Shown: positions 45,110-55,434 of the stretch, one piece after another
How positions within the stretch are numbered: position 1 is the first letter of the stretch
Layout: the number at the start of each line of letters is the position of its first letter
DNA from: Clitopilus passeckerianus
Lineage: Eukaryota; Basidiomycota; Agaricomycetes; Agaricales; Entolomataceae
DNA length: 64,000 nucleotides
Reading direction: 5' to 3'
Assembly (NCBI GenBank): GCA_944990035.1
Contig: CALYLX010000040.1
Coordinates: 310,001 to 374,000, forward strand
Translations under genes and position numbers: made by a program
The notes under the pieces: generated by a model
Told to the model about the DNA's origin: nothing
Databases searched by the model: none
Seen by the model: the letters and a program-made list of their open reading frames with translations, nothing else

Positions 45110-45915
45110 GGAATCCAATATAATAAACATCGATTAATCAAGATGTTACGACCACGTTCAAATAATACCGCCATTTCTAAGCTTAGATAGGCTATAACCC
45201 TTTATTTCTGAGAATATGTTGGAATGCAGGAGAGCTAAACATGATTATAAACCTATGTTGAACCAGATACAGGTGGCTTCGGAGAGCTTTCACCCAGTTC
45301 AACACTTTGAGGTCATGGCGGTCGTAGAGGTGGCGCAGAAGGCGGTCCCACGTGGTGGCTGTGTCGATCCCTATTGCTGTGACACTGTCACGGCTCCCTC
45401 GACGGACGCGAGGCTCGGTTCCCGACTCTGTGCAACTCACTCTAGGCGACCAACGACGGCCATGACTGGCTATGTACACTGCTTATCGCTCATCCCAGCG
45501 ATATGCTTGTCCGCCATTTGACCGAGTGACAAGCCTGAGAAGGCAGTAACGGAATCAACGCCGAAACCGTATATACCTGACTTGCTATGAGTCAGCTCTT
45601 CTCCAGTACCGCACCCGCCAATACATCCATCAGGTTCGAATGACTAGCGGTGCCTTTGTAACCGCTCATCTGTCATATATCCCTTGTCTAAGAACTCCGA
45701 AAGGAGTAGACTAGAACAGGCCGGAAATGACTCCAGGAGATAAGTAAGCTGTATAAATACCTATCCATGGCTTCCTGGGTTTACCAACTGCTACCAGACT
45801 GCGACTCGACTACAGCGACTGAACTCAGCTCTTCAGTCGTTCGACCCCTCCTGCGAGACCAATTTCTTACCTTTCTACCACCCAACACAAATCAAACCAC
45901 ACCCCCGTTACTACA
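45110..45915. other. Spacer between the two paralogous acidic-tailed genes
   Basis: About 800 bp. It includes the TATA box listed at 45752 and a pyrimidine- and CA-rich leader (45830-45915). No other gene is recognised. Confidence 0.5.
45752..45759 (+). promoter_or_regulatory. TATA box of the gene at 45916
   Basis: TATAAATA about 160 bp before the ATG, followed by a C/A-rich 5' leader. Confidence 0.5.
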
Positions 45916-46623
45916 ATGACGAGGTCAATTCTTTCCGCCAAGCACCCTAAACTTGCCAAGAAGGCATTCCGAGCCGACGCAAAGGCTCAAGGGTTGAAGT
46001 TTGCCGAAGCCTGTGAGATTCGAGCAAAGGAACGGTCGGCAGAGAAGGTACACTCATCCAATTCTACCGACGTCATCGAAACTAATCTTTCTCTGCCCTT
46101 CCAGTTCTTGCAACCACAAGGACTCCGCCGCCGTAATTATGGCCGTATGGACGGCACACAATGGAATGGCAAAACCTTTATTTGCCCTGCACAAGTTGAT
46201 GCAGCATACTCTGGAACTTACAACATCTGCGACTGCGAGTCTTGCCTAAAGATGGACGCGCATGAAGACTACTGGCCTGACGAAGAGAAGGCCCCGGTGA
46301 CAGCGACTATATCACTATTGGATATTGCGAAGCCTGCAAAGGTTAAGGGTAAGCCAGTCTGCCGAGAAATTCTCCAGGCCTCCATTTCTAACCAAATTTC
46401 TGCAGGAGTGGCGAAGGAGTTTGAGGTTATTGATTACCTACCACGGGTTATTGCACTTCAGGACGACGACGACGCATATTCCACCCTTGACTGGGACACG
46501 GAATCTGAGGCTTGGGAGAACATGTACGACAGCGAGAGCGAGATGAGCCAGGCTGACTTCTCCAAGGAGTCCTATGCCACTGTTCTCCAGGGAAGGGACC
46601 GCGAGAAGCGAGGCTCGGGTTAA
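45916..46623 (+). CDS. Unknown acidic-tailed protein, paralogue 2 of 2
   Basis: Three exons. Exon 1 is basic and helical: MTRSILSAKHPKLAKKAFRA, 'GLKFAEACEIRAKERSAEK'. A 57 bp intron (GTACAC...TTCCAG) leaves the frame open and could be missed. Exon 2 contains 'FLQPQGLRRRNYGRMDGTQW', 'TYNICDCESCLKMDAHEDYW' and 'LLDIAKPAKVKG'. A second intron (GTAAGCC...TGCAG) precedes 'VAKEFEVIDYLPRVIALQDD' and the acidic end with 'DFSKESYATVLQG'. The blocks LxDIAxPAKxKG-VAKE(Y/F)E and SKE(T/S)YA(S/T)V are shared with the gene at 44519, so the two are tandem duplicates. The paired cysteines (CDCESC) may bind a metal. No family is recognised. Confidence 0.65.
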   Translation: MTRSILSAKHPKLAKKAFRADAKAQGLKFAEACEIRAKERSAEKVHSSNSTDVIETNLSLPFQFLQPQGLRRRNYGRMDGTQWNGKTFICPAQVDAAYSGTYNICDCESCLKMDAHEDYWPDEEKAPVTATISLLDIAKPAKVKGKPVCREILQASISNQISAGVAKEFEVIDYLPRVIALQDDDDAYSTLDWDTESEAWENMYDSESEMSQADFSKESYATVLQGRDREKRGSG

Positions 46624-47132
46624 TTAGACTGTGGATATCGCCACCGCCAACGCGTTTGACACACCATGTCGTATCGGTATCACCGACATATGAGATTATG
46701 TACTTATCGTAGCACCGTTGTACGGATAAGCGAGGTGGCTTCTCTGGTTAGAGGCCACCATCAGCTATACGAGAAATACACCAGCATTTTCGGCTTATTA
46801 TTTTTTGTATGACTGGCGAGATATAAGTGAACAACTGGATTAATGAACGAAACTCCTAGTAGCCAGTTGCCAATGATTCTGGCTTACCTCTGGACGGTGG
46901 TGACTTGACGATGACGCTGGCAATGGCTCGAGCGCGTCAAGTGATACAGCATTGGTCTCTTCCCACCACCATACCAATGCTTTGGCTACGATTTCGCCAT
47001 TGGGTATCCATTGGCTGTGCACCTTGATCATGCCCACGTTGACATGTCCCCAACAGAGGAGAAGGCGTGGCGCAGCACGAACGCACCTTTACAACCTTTC
47101 TTGAACTCGTACTTTTCGACCACCAGAGATGT
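46624..47132. other. Spacer before the metallophosphoesterase gene
   Basis: About 510 bp. The frame of the next gene is open for 22 codons before its first ATG but without a conserved sequence. Nothing else is seen. Confidence 0.45.
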
Positions 47133-48557
47133 ATGGCCCTCAAAACTGCATTCTTGCTTCAAACTCACAGTAACGACAGGACAACCCTCTGGACACGCGT
47201 AGTCGAAGGAATCAAGGGAAAACAGAAGCCCTCAACGAGCGCACATTTCAGCTTAGGATCACCTATTATTCCTCCTGAAGAGCTCACCTATGGCTCCCGT
47301 ACGCTTCGTTCGCCAACATCTATAGTCCACCTCGAATACGAACCAACAAAGCTCGAACCGAAGCCCTCATCTGAATGGACTCGCTTCGTCTGTATCAGCG
47401 ACACTCACACACGGACATTCGATGTACCAGACGGCGACGTTCTGTTGCATAGCGGAGACCTGACGAGTACCGGGACGTTTGGAGAGTTTGAGAAGACTAT
47501 GAAGTGGCTCTATGGGTTGCCGCATAAGGTCAAAATGTACGTTCCGCTTTTTCTAGTTATTATGGAAATCCGAGTCATTGAAGCTGACTTGCGCCTTCGT
47601 AGTGTTATTGCTGGGAATCATGACCTTGCTCTGCATAAGGAGTGGTATGAAGTCAGCTTCATGAGATGGAATCAGCAAAAACAAGTTCGTTCAATTTTGC
47701 AGGTTTTTGCGTGTTGCAGACTAACCAACGGAATCTTCACAGAACTACTCCAAAATCATGGAGCTGATGAAAGGTCGACGCGCTACCTCGAACAGATTGG
47801 TTTATCTTCAAGACGAAGAGCACACCTTTCAAGTAAAGAAAGGCGGGCGAACGTGGAGTGTCTATGGTTCACCGGTTCGTATTCCGTAGCTGTGGTACCC
47901 CTTCTCCTAACTGACTATATGCACCCAGTGGAGCCCCTGGTTTCATGATTGGGCTTTCAATTACGAGAGAGAAGATGGGAAAGGTAGGTTCCTGCGCGAA
48001 TTTGATTCTTTCCGAACCGTGACTGACGACGAACATTTATTCAGAACTAATATCAAAATTCCCAAAAACCGACATCCTGTACGTCCACCTCAGCTTTCCA
48101 CACGATCATACCTTGCTCAAACCGATATAACAGCCTCACCCATGGTCCTCCATCTGGAATTTTCGATGCAACCCGGTCTGGAGACCTAGCAGGCTGCGAA
48201 GACCTCCGAAATCGTCTGGACGAACTCCGACCTAAGCTACACGTCTTCGGGCATATCCACGAAGCTCATGGCGCCCACATACACCCATGGCTTCCCAGCG
48301 CAGACGGGAACTACGAGCCGCCAATTGTGCAGAATGAACATGCTGATGGTGGGTCAGGTGATGACGAGTTGGAGGGCGAGACCGGAGAGGAAGGAGATAA
48401 TGGTGCGGAGGATGTGGATAGGACTGTATTTGTGAATGCTGCAGCCTTTCCTTTGCAAGGAAAGGGCGTCAAGAAGGCTGGAAGCACCGGGCCTAGGCTG
48501 TACCCGCCTTTCGGAGGGCCTGGATTTCAACCTGTCGTCGTTGATTTGAAAGACTGA
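47133..48557 (+). CDS. Calcineurin-like metallophosphoesterase (MPPED/239AB-like)
   Basis: Di-metal phosphoesterase superfamily. Six exons. All metal-ligand motifs are present: 'CISDTHTRTFDVPDGDVLLH' (DxH and Asp), HSGDLT (GD), 'VIAGNHDLALHKEWYE' (GNHD, created across an intron near 47600), 'ILLTHGPPSGIFDATRSGDL' (THGPP, also across an intron) and 'LHVFGHIHEAHGAHIHPW' (GHxH). Their order and spacing match the MPPED1/MPPED2 branch, some members of which act on cyclic nucleotides or nucleotides; the natural substrate here is unknown. The tail has a 40-residue acidic insert (DDELEGETGEEGDNGAEDVD) before 'FVNAAAFPLQG', unusual for the family. The ATG at 47133 is chosen because the frame upstream has no ATG. 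Confidence 0.87.
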
Positions 48558-48616
48558 GGTATGTTTGTCAGTCTTTTATTCTGTGTACATGGAGATAATA
48601 TGTAGAAATAATGTAT

Positions 48617-50342
48617 CTAGAATGATTCGTACCACCTGTGTATGACGTCCTTGCCCGCACCATGATAGATGTCTCCCCATGACTCGACTTCTATTTCCCG
48701 CCTCAGGCGATGTCGGTCTGCCCAAGAAAACCCCTGGTATCCACCATCCTGATCTTTTTCCACAACGACCCAACTCGGATCCTCGCCTTCACTGTTTGGA
48801 CCGTCAGATTTGATTCCCACAAAGCAAAGGTTAGGGGAGATTTCGAGTAAAGCTCTGAGTGTCTTGTCTATTCGCAAAGACTCGTCCTCTTTGTCTTCAT
48901 CGTCGTCCCCACCCTCCCAAGGAGCCCAGTACCGGAGGTAGACAGGGCTAAAATGTGTTAAATTTGGTAGCGAAGTAAAGATAGCAGTGTATGCTGCTTT
49001 GACCTACCACAACCTGGAGCGTCAGCCTAGCAGCAAAAGTAATTGTGGAGACCCTGCATACCTCTTTGTATTCCGGTGGAGCCATGTCGTAGTTCGGCCA
49101 GTCAAAAAACAGCGCCAGCCGCCTGACCGTTGGAACGTAGTGGACTAGGTTCTTGACTGTTTGAGGATAGAATTCCTCCGATCTTAAAACCAGTGAGTGA
49201 AGATTCAAAGTTGTCGACAAAAAGGCTTTCTCCAGGTCTTCCGTGCTGGCGTGGGCGCCGTGGGTGTCCTCTTGGAGTGTGCCGTCAAAGTGGCGAATGT
49301 TTTTGGCGATTCCAGAGGGAATTTCATCTATGGAGGGCATCCACTCGAGATCAAGACTGTGCAAGCATTGGAGAGGCGACACGTCTATCTTACAACGTCG
49401 CCCATCTGTGATACAAAGTGCTTCAATGGTTGGATGGCGAGAGAAAACCCCAGCCGTGTCATAGGGGAGCGTGCATTCTTCCACGCTAAGACGCTTCAAT
49501 TTAGGCCATGCTGCACTGCTGAACATCTCTCGGATGGGATATGGGGGTGGCTTGAGGAGGCTGCGGCTGTAATTTGAATGATAGTGAAAGAATAGCTGTA
49601 AATCCTGCAATCCCGGACAACGGTGGAGCAGCATGTCCACCAGCTGGGGAACGAACTTGATGTAGGCTTCACGGTCTCCTGCGAGAGACGTTTGAGAGTA
49701 CGAAAACCTCGTAAGATTTGAAAGGCTCCACAGCTACGTATTTCATGTCACTGGAGGCGAAGCAACAGATAGCAGGCCAAATGATACCTTGAAATCTGCT
49801 AAGTTGTAACTTGGCACATCAGCTGAGTAGTCTGGCCCATCCCAGTTGAGTACTTCAACCTCGTCAATGTCAGCACAACTGGCATGTAGTGCCTGGAACA
49901 CGGGTGCGACAGGACGGTCTGTGGCAAGCCAACAAAAGCGTTTGAGAAGGGGCATACACTGGATAGCCTTGACCAGCGATAGTGGTACCTCAGTGGCATA
50001 GTCGTTCGAGCATTCATTGACCAGTAGTCTGTAGGGCTTCGGGACTGCCGTTGCTGGATAAATAATGGCCAGCGAGTGAGTATAGTCCCTGTCCGGTATG
50101 ATATCCAGAGATCGAATTTGAGAACCGGCGAATGGTTCCGATGATAAGGCTTCCCAAACCGCTGGTGAACACAAATTGCAACTAATTCTCCGATAGTCAA
50201 GGTGAGAGGGGATGATAATGCCTCGAAAGCCCTGAGAGGCAAGGGCAGCAGCAAGTAGATCTTTGGGCTCGTCCAGGAAGAAAAAGATACGATCCAGTAG
50301 TTCGACTGGGAGGCCTCCGGTGAGGCGCCTTTCCTTTGACAT
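48617..50342 (-). CDS. F-box/LRR-like protein
   Basis: Probable SCF substrate adaptor. The start is ATG 50342 (MSKERRLTGGLPVELLDRIF); 'LPVELLDRIFFFLDEPKDLL' is a good F-box core followed by 'AAALASQGFRGIIIPSHLDY'. Introns near 49780 (GTATCATTTG...ACGTAG, joining 'ADFK-LWSLSNLTRFSY') and around 49060 (joining 'PEYKE' to 'AAYTAIFTSLPNLTHFSPVY', splice not exactly fixed) remove stops. The body contains leucine-rich segments ('WPKLKRLSVEECTL', 'LQCLHSLDLEWM', 'LNLHSLVLRSEEF'). The C-terminus is 'WGDIYHGAGKDVIHRWYESF'. It is not a close relative of the tandem set at 5018-10817. Confidence 0.78.
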
Positions 50343-50657
50343 GGGGAACTGAAAACCGGTAAGCGTCCGAGTCCTATGTAATCGCTCCAGCCACAGGGCT
50401 CGGGGCTGTGCAGTTTATTTGGACATATTACTTTCGGAGATGATCCGGTCGCCCGAACAGCCCTCATTGGCCATCCTGGAGACTTGCAATGACCTGCCAT
50501 CTGGCTGCAGCTTGCCTCGGGCCCAAACCAGAGGCGAAGATATTACGTGGCCAGACGCTGCCTTATAGAAAGGTATGTCTCATGGTGTGAAAATTATAAA
50601 TATTCTAGCTAACACTGATGTAGGAATGGCACAAAAAGTCACAAACGGAACGGCCTA
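50343..50657. other. Spacer
   Basis: About 315 bp between the F-box gene start and the stop of the long coiled-coil gene. Nothing is seen. Confidence 0.5.
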
Positions 50658-53277
50658 TCACTCAAAGGCATCATAACTAGTTTCTAGCTGGAATGTGGGC
50701 TGAAGCACTATCTGTGGCCTCAAAATGCTTTCTCCTGTCTCGGAGATCACACCTAGTCCTGTCGAACATAGCACTCGTTCCCCTGCAAGATCGCTCTCCA
50801 TATCGTCGTAGGCGTCTTCCATCAAGTCAGGGTTGAACCTTTGATCAGGCTCGACTATGGAGACTTCATACTCTTCGCCAACCATGGCGTTGAGCTGAAG
50901 AGCCAAGGCCACAATCCGTCCTAAGGCATCCGTGAAAGGGTAGCAGACACTTTGTGCCTTCGTTTCATCGGCTTCATACCAACCGGAAACAATAAGGACA
51001 TCAGCAACGTTGCTTCCGAGCCACATTCTCAAAGAGCCGTGAATGTCGTCGTCAAGGGAAGGCTTCAGCAGCGACTGTGTAGTCGAACGCCATTGGCCAG
51101 CAAACGATGAATCTAAACCACTGAGGTCAGCAGCCATTTGCTAAACCTTCACACAACTACTCACCAGATCCACGAATGCGTTCATAGAGAGTCTCCAGGA
51201 AGTACGAGTAATCCCAATGTCCGGGATACCACGATGCCGCAATCTTGGCGCAGCACTTCGTCATGCAAGCTTGCAAGGCAATCTGAACAGCGAATGGGTC
51301 ATGGCCCTCTGCAGACCTCGCCGCGATGTTTTCCAATGCGGTGACCAAGGGCCTTCCAATGGTCACGCTTGCTCGCTCCTCCACACCCCGTTTCATCGCA
51401 CCAGGAAGCATCCCAGAACCAGAGAACTCGATCGTGTCAGCCATATAGGCCGACACCTGGAAGATTTCGCCGTTAAGCCTCGTCGCAATGCTTTGCACGT
51501 CGGTCTTGCGAGGTCGAAGGGAGGGCAGCATGCGGCTGTTGACAGGTGGCAGTTTCTGCTGTCGGATTTGCGATGTCTGGCGCCGGATTTGGTCTGCGAG
51601 CATTCGATTCTGACGGTCGAGTTGATCCAGCTGCCTTTGATTATGCTGCTCCACAACGTCGGATTGAGCGCTTTCGAGGAGGGCTACCCGTTTCCTAGCC
51701 TCCTGAAGGTCGTTCTCCTGTTCGCGAAGACGATCCTGAAGCTCAGCCCGCTGACGAGCAGCAGCCTCCAGGGCAGCTTCACTTCGCTGGGCACCGAGAG
51801 TCCGCTCCTTCCGAGTCTCCGCCACCTCCCTCTCCTTAGCCTGACGTTCCTCCAAAATCTTCCTCTCCATCTCCCTCGTCACCTTCGCGATCTCCTCCTC
51901 GAATCGGGCGATGATATCGTGCTTTTCCTTCTCAGAAGCGTCAAGCTTCTGCTTCTGTTCCGCGAGGGACCTTTCCTTCTCGTACGCACTCTTCTCCTGC
52001 GACTTCGCCAAGTTCTCGTTATCGACTCGAAGCCGGGATAGGGAGCCCTCCAACGTCGATATCTGCCCCCGCAGACGGCCCAATTCACCCTCAAGATTCC
52101 TCTTCTCCTTCCCCTTCAGGTTCTGATCGCCCTCAAGCCTCGTCGCCCTAGATTCGAGGGTCTTGACATTCTCCAGGTGTCGGCGATTACCCCTCTCCAA
52201 TTCCTCATTCTTCTTCTGTAAGCCGTCCTGCGACCTCCGGGCATCCACCAATTCCTGCTCCAAATCGGTCGTCCTCTGGGCTTGGAGTCGTTGAAGATTT
52301 TCGACTTCCTGGACACGTTCGGTCGCCTTCGCCAGTTGCCCCTTCCCGGTTTCCTCGACCGCCTTGACCTTCGACTTCTCCCCTTCAAGCATTTGCTCAA
52401 GGTCCCTCACTCGGTCGTTACGTCGCTGAACCTCCTCCTCCAACCCCTGAATCTTTCCCTCGACAGCAGCCAGCTGCTTCGAGACTTCCTCCACTTTCAC
52501 GTTCAACCTCGTGTTCTCGCCGCGAATGCCTTTCAGCTCGACCTCCCTTTTCTGGAGCTCGGAGATGAGTTCAGACATCTCGCCACCCTTGGCCTCCTTG
52601 ACGTTGGCATCGAGCACGGCGATGGATTCGGGCTCAGGGCCAAGGACGGGAGCAGCAGCCGGTGTGGAGGTGACAGGAGCCTGTTTGGCAGACTCGACAG
52701 TGGGTGCAGGGGTGACCTCATCCGGTTGGGAGGCGACTTCGGTCCACTCCTGTTCAGCAGCCGGTGCAGATGCAGGAGTAGGAGCCGGTTCGGGTGATGC
52801 GGCTGGGATAGAGCTGGAAGGCTCCACTTGCTTTACGGCCTCCTGGTAAAGCTTGTTCTCCTCCACGGATGCGGAGGAGCTGATGTCTTTGGGAGTAATT
52901 TCCTTGACATCACTGGTATCGACCGGCGATTCGCTAGCTTGGGTGTCCTCGGGTTGAGGGGTGGGAAGGGGTGTCGGCTCAGCTGCTGCTGCTGCTGCTG
53001 CTGGTTGAGGCGTCGGCTGAGATACGGGTGGCGGTGTAACTGGCTGTGGTGTGGGTTGAGGTGCAGGTGTGGGTGCAGGCTGGGCTGCAGGTGTCACACG
53101 AGGCACTTCTTGCAACGACGGGCGGCGGCTATCGTCTCGCTGGCTCGCAGCAGGAGTGACGGCACCGTCGTCGACCTTTCCGGCCTCCTTTTCCTTCTTC
53201 TTTTTGGAGGACTTGCCCAAGGTTGGGGCAGCCATGATGCCCTTAACTTTGGCCCATCGAGAAGGTTTTTGCGACAT
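50658..53277 (-). CDS. Long coiled-coil protein CC0 with a novel C-terminal domain
   Basis: Two exons (51165-53277 and 50658-51112; 52 bp intron) encode 855 residues. The first 20 residues (MSQKPSRWAKVKGIMAAPTL) and a Lys run are basic. Residues 45-240 are low-complexity Pro/Ala/Thr-rich, including an Ala run from a CTG/CAG repeat. Residues 240-560 form a long heptad-type coiled coil ('LISELQKREVELKGIRGENT', 'LEEEVQRRNDRVRDLEQMLE'). From about 590 a folded domain follows: 'LNGEIFQVSAYMADTIEF', 'IGRPLVTALENIA', 'VQIALQACMTKCCAKIA', 'AGQWRSTTQSLL', 'RIVALALQLNAMVGEEYEVS', 'RFNPDLMEDAYDDM' and 'LCSTGLGVISETGES'. The same order of blocks occurs in CC1 and CC2. The domain is not one I recognise. 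Confidence 0.8.
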
Positions 53278-53661
53278 GGTTGTGATTAGTGGGAGATGGT
53301 CGTTGGGAGTCGGAGGATTTCATTTATATATATGGCTTGTAATATGACTGCAATGTGCATCAAGGATTCCAAACGTCTGCCTCATGCTTAACGCGTCTGC
53401 CTAAAACACGTTGACTTTTGATCGAGCCAGACGCCGCTGACCCTCGGCCTTCACGTTCATGTCAAGACAGCCAGTTAGTGCATGGCTGAGCGCTGACATG
53501 GCAGTGTACACGTTGCTGGTGTCCTGAGGCGAGTGTGAAGGGCACACGTTCACTTCACCAAGGACAAACTTCAGTAAGGTCTAATAATTTGTAAATCCCC
53601 TAGAGGCTCAACAGCTCGTACAAGTACAACGTCGAATACGCGAAATGTTTATTCTATAAAA
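53278..53661. other. Promoter region of CC0
   Basis: About 380 bp. A TATATATA run at about 53325 lies 45 bp upstream of the CC0 ATG on the minus strand. Nothing else is recognised. Confidence 0.45.
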
Positions 53662-54887
53662 TCACATTTTTCCATCCTCCGCGTCATTCACGTACTCCAT
53701 GCTATGTAGAAGTGTTTCGAGAACCACCTTGGCTTTCAGCAGAATCCTCTCGTCGTCCTCTGTATTACTGGCTTTCCCGAGCCCGAGGGAGACGGACGCA
53801 AATACCTGCACTTCATGATCTTCATCTGGGCGAAAATCCGGGGAGTCTGTATCGACCATCAGGTCCGAATCAAATCGAGAACCGGCCGAGGGAATCCATG
53901 TAAAGATTCGCAGGGAAGATATCTTCTGTTTGATTGCAACTTTGAGCTTGATTAGGTTGGCCATGATAGGTTCCATATCGCTCTGGAAGGTGTCTAGAAA
54001 TTCTTCTGTTGGAATGGTATCGATGCCACCAAAAGCAACAAGGGTCTGCCTTGAGTAGTGAAGCGCCTGTTTCACCAGGTGCTGGACTGGAACAGGTCTC
54101 TGAGATACTGCGTGAGTCAGAGTCCGCCATCTCCCCGCAATCGGCCTGAAAACTATAATCGGTCAATTAAAGAAGCTACGAGATAATTTCAATTGCTTAC
54201 CACTATCCCGATGAATGAGTTGATTGTAGATATGTGAAAGAGTCGCTTCCACCTGGGGATCGTCGGACCAGTCTTTGTTGTCAATTTCACAGTGAAGGAT
54301 CTTGACTATGCAAGTTTGTAGTGTGAACTGGATCCAAGCCATTCGGACTCCCTGATCATTTTGTATAGCAGGGCAGTCGACCGTCTTGCTGAGGTCAACC
54401 CCACTGAACGTACTGATCTCCTTCTGGGCCTGGAAGATTTCCCAGTCCCAGGCACGGGCAGCAGCATGTGTCGGCGAGAGGGGCTCGAAAGTACCGAAGA
54501 GGGTTGTTATTTGGGCTGCCGCTTGCTGAATGTCATAGTTATCTCTTCCGTCAGGGTGACGACGTCGGCGCAAGAATACGAGTCACCCTGGTTGAGGAAG
54601 ACATTCGCTGCTTGGAGTTCGGCGGACTTCTCAGCGAGGAGTCGTCTGGTGGAGTGATGGTGCATGCGTTCCTGTTGTAGTTCGTCCAGATGGCGTGATT
54701 GAGCGTTAAGACTCTCTTGTAATTTGAGAACATGCGGATGTTGTTGAATGTCGAAGGCGTGTTGTTGCTCGTTGTATGGACGTTGATTGGTCTGGCGCGA
54801 GTTCCCACGCGTTCTTGTATCAAGTCTCCGAAGACTGGGAATGCAACGAATCAGTCTACGGTTCTTAGCAATAAGGAAGGTCTTCAC
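53662..54887 (-). pseudogene. Coiled-coil protein CC1 (unit 1), probably broken
   Basis: Paralogue of CC2 at 58315. A short coiled coil ('HLDELQQERMHHHSTRRLLA', 'KSAELQAANVFLNQGDSYSC') leads into the domain shared with CC0: 'TFEPLSPTHAAARAWDWEIF', 'IQFTLQTCIVKILH', 'HIYNQLIHRDSG', 'GRWRTLTHAVSQ', 'AFGGIDTIPTEEFLDTF', 'GSRFDSDLMVDTDSPDF' and 'VQVFASVSLGLGKA'. There are two lesions relative to CC2. A single-base deletion at 54540/54541 shifts the frame after 'VVTLTEE'. The acceptor GCAG of the next intron has become GCGG (about 54137), and the only other AG nearby gives an immediate stop. The first exon was not located. It is divergent from the Hsp70-like gene at 55435. Confidence 0.65.
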
Positions 54888-55434
54888 TCGAATCGGTGGC
54901 CAGGTTGCCTATTGGTTTCTTCTGGAATATTTTCCTTACTTCCCCTTCTTGATTTTCCTCTGGATCCGTCGCATTTTCCATTGTCCATCTGCCAACCTCG
55001 TGTAGTATCATCACCGAGTACAAGTTGCTTTGAGCATGATAAGCGCAAGTGTCACCTTCATAGCTGGAGTACTCACGCGGTGCACGATCTCTGGACTGTC
55101 TTCCGTCTTATGTACGCTCTGCGACGGAACCTCGACTCTATCAAATTTCGTGAGCGGGAATCCTTGCTTGCCTCTGCGTTGGCTTTGCATCGGACTTCGC
55201 GGCTTAGGGAAGGTTTCAAAGTCGATGAATAATCGCGAGCTTCTAGATACTACGCCTCAAAAGCTCGGGTCACTCTAATTAAAGGATTCCTGACTGTGCG
55301 AAGATAACTTAGTTTACAAGCAGTCAACAAAGGACGCGTAGCTCACATGATACGGGGTATAAAATGTTGGTGAGATTTGAACGATCTTTCATATAACCCG
55401 CTCCAGGCCTTTATCTCCACTCATACCCAGATAC
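54888..55434. other. Divergent promoter region of unit 1 (CC1 / Hsp70-like 1)
   Basis: About 550 bp, probably including an undetected CC1 5' exon. The words ACGCGTAGCTCACATGAT at 55334 and the TATA box at 55359 have counterparts in the matching region of unit 2 (59958-59978). Confidence 0.5.
55359..55365 (+). promoter_or_regulatory. TATA box of Hsp70-like gene 1
   Basis: TATAAAA 76 bp upstream of the ATG at 55435. Confidence 0.55.

Noticed and set aside
52282..52797. Plus-strand ORF of 171 codons opposite the CC0 coiled coil
   Set aside because: It is the shadow of a Glu/Lys/Arg-rich coiled coil; the composition is a mirror image of the sense frame.
52980..53006. CTG/CAG trinucleotide run, considered as an unstable repeat locus
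   Set aside because: Only eight or so units, in frame, encoding a short Ala run inside the Pro/Ala-rich segment of CC0. Ordinary low complexity.
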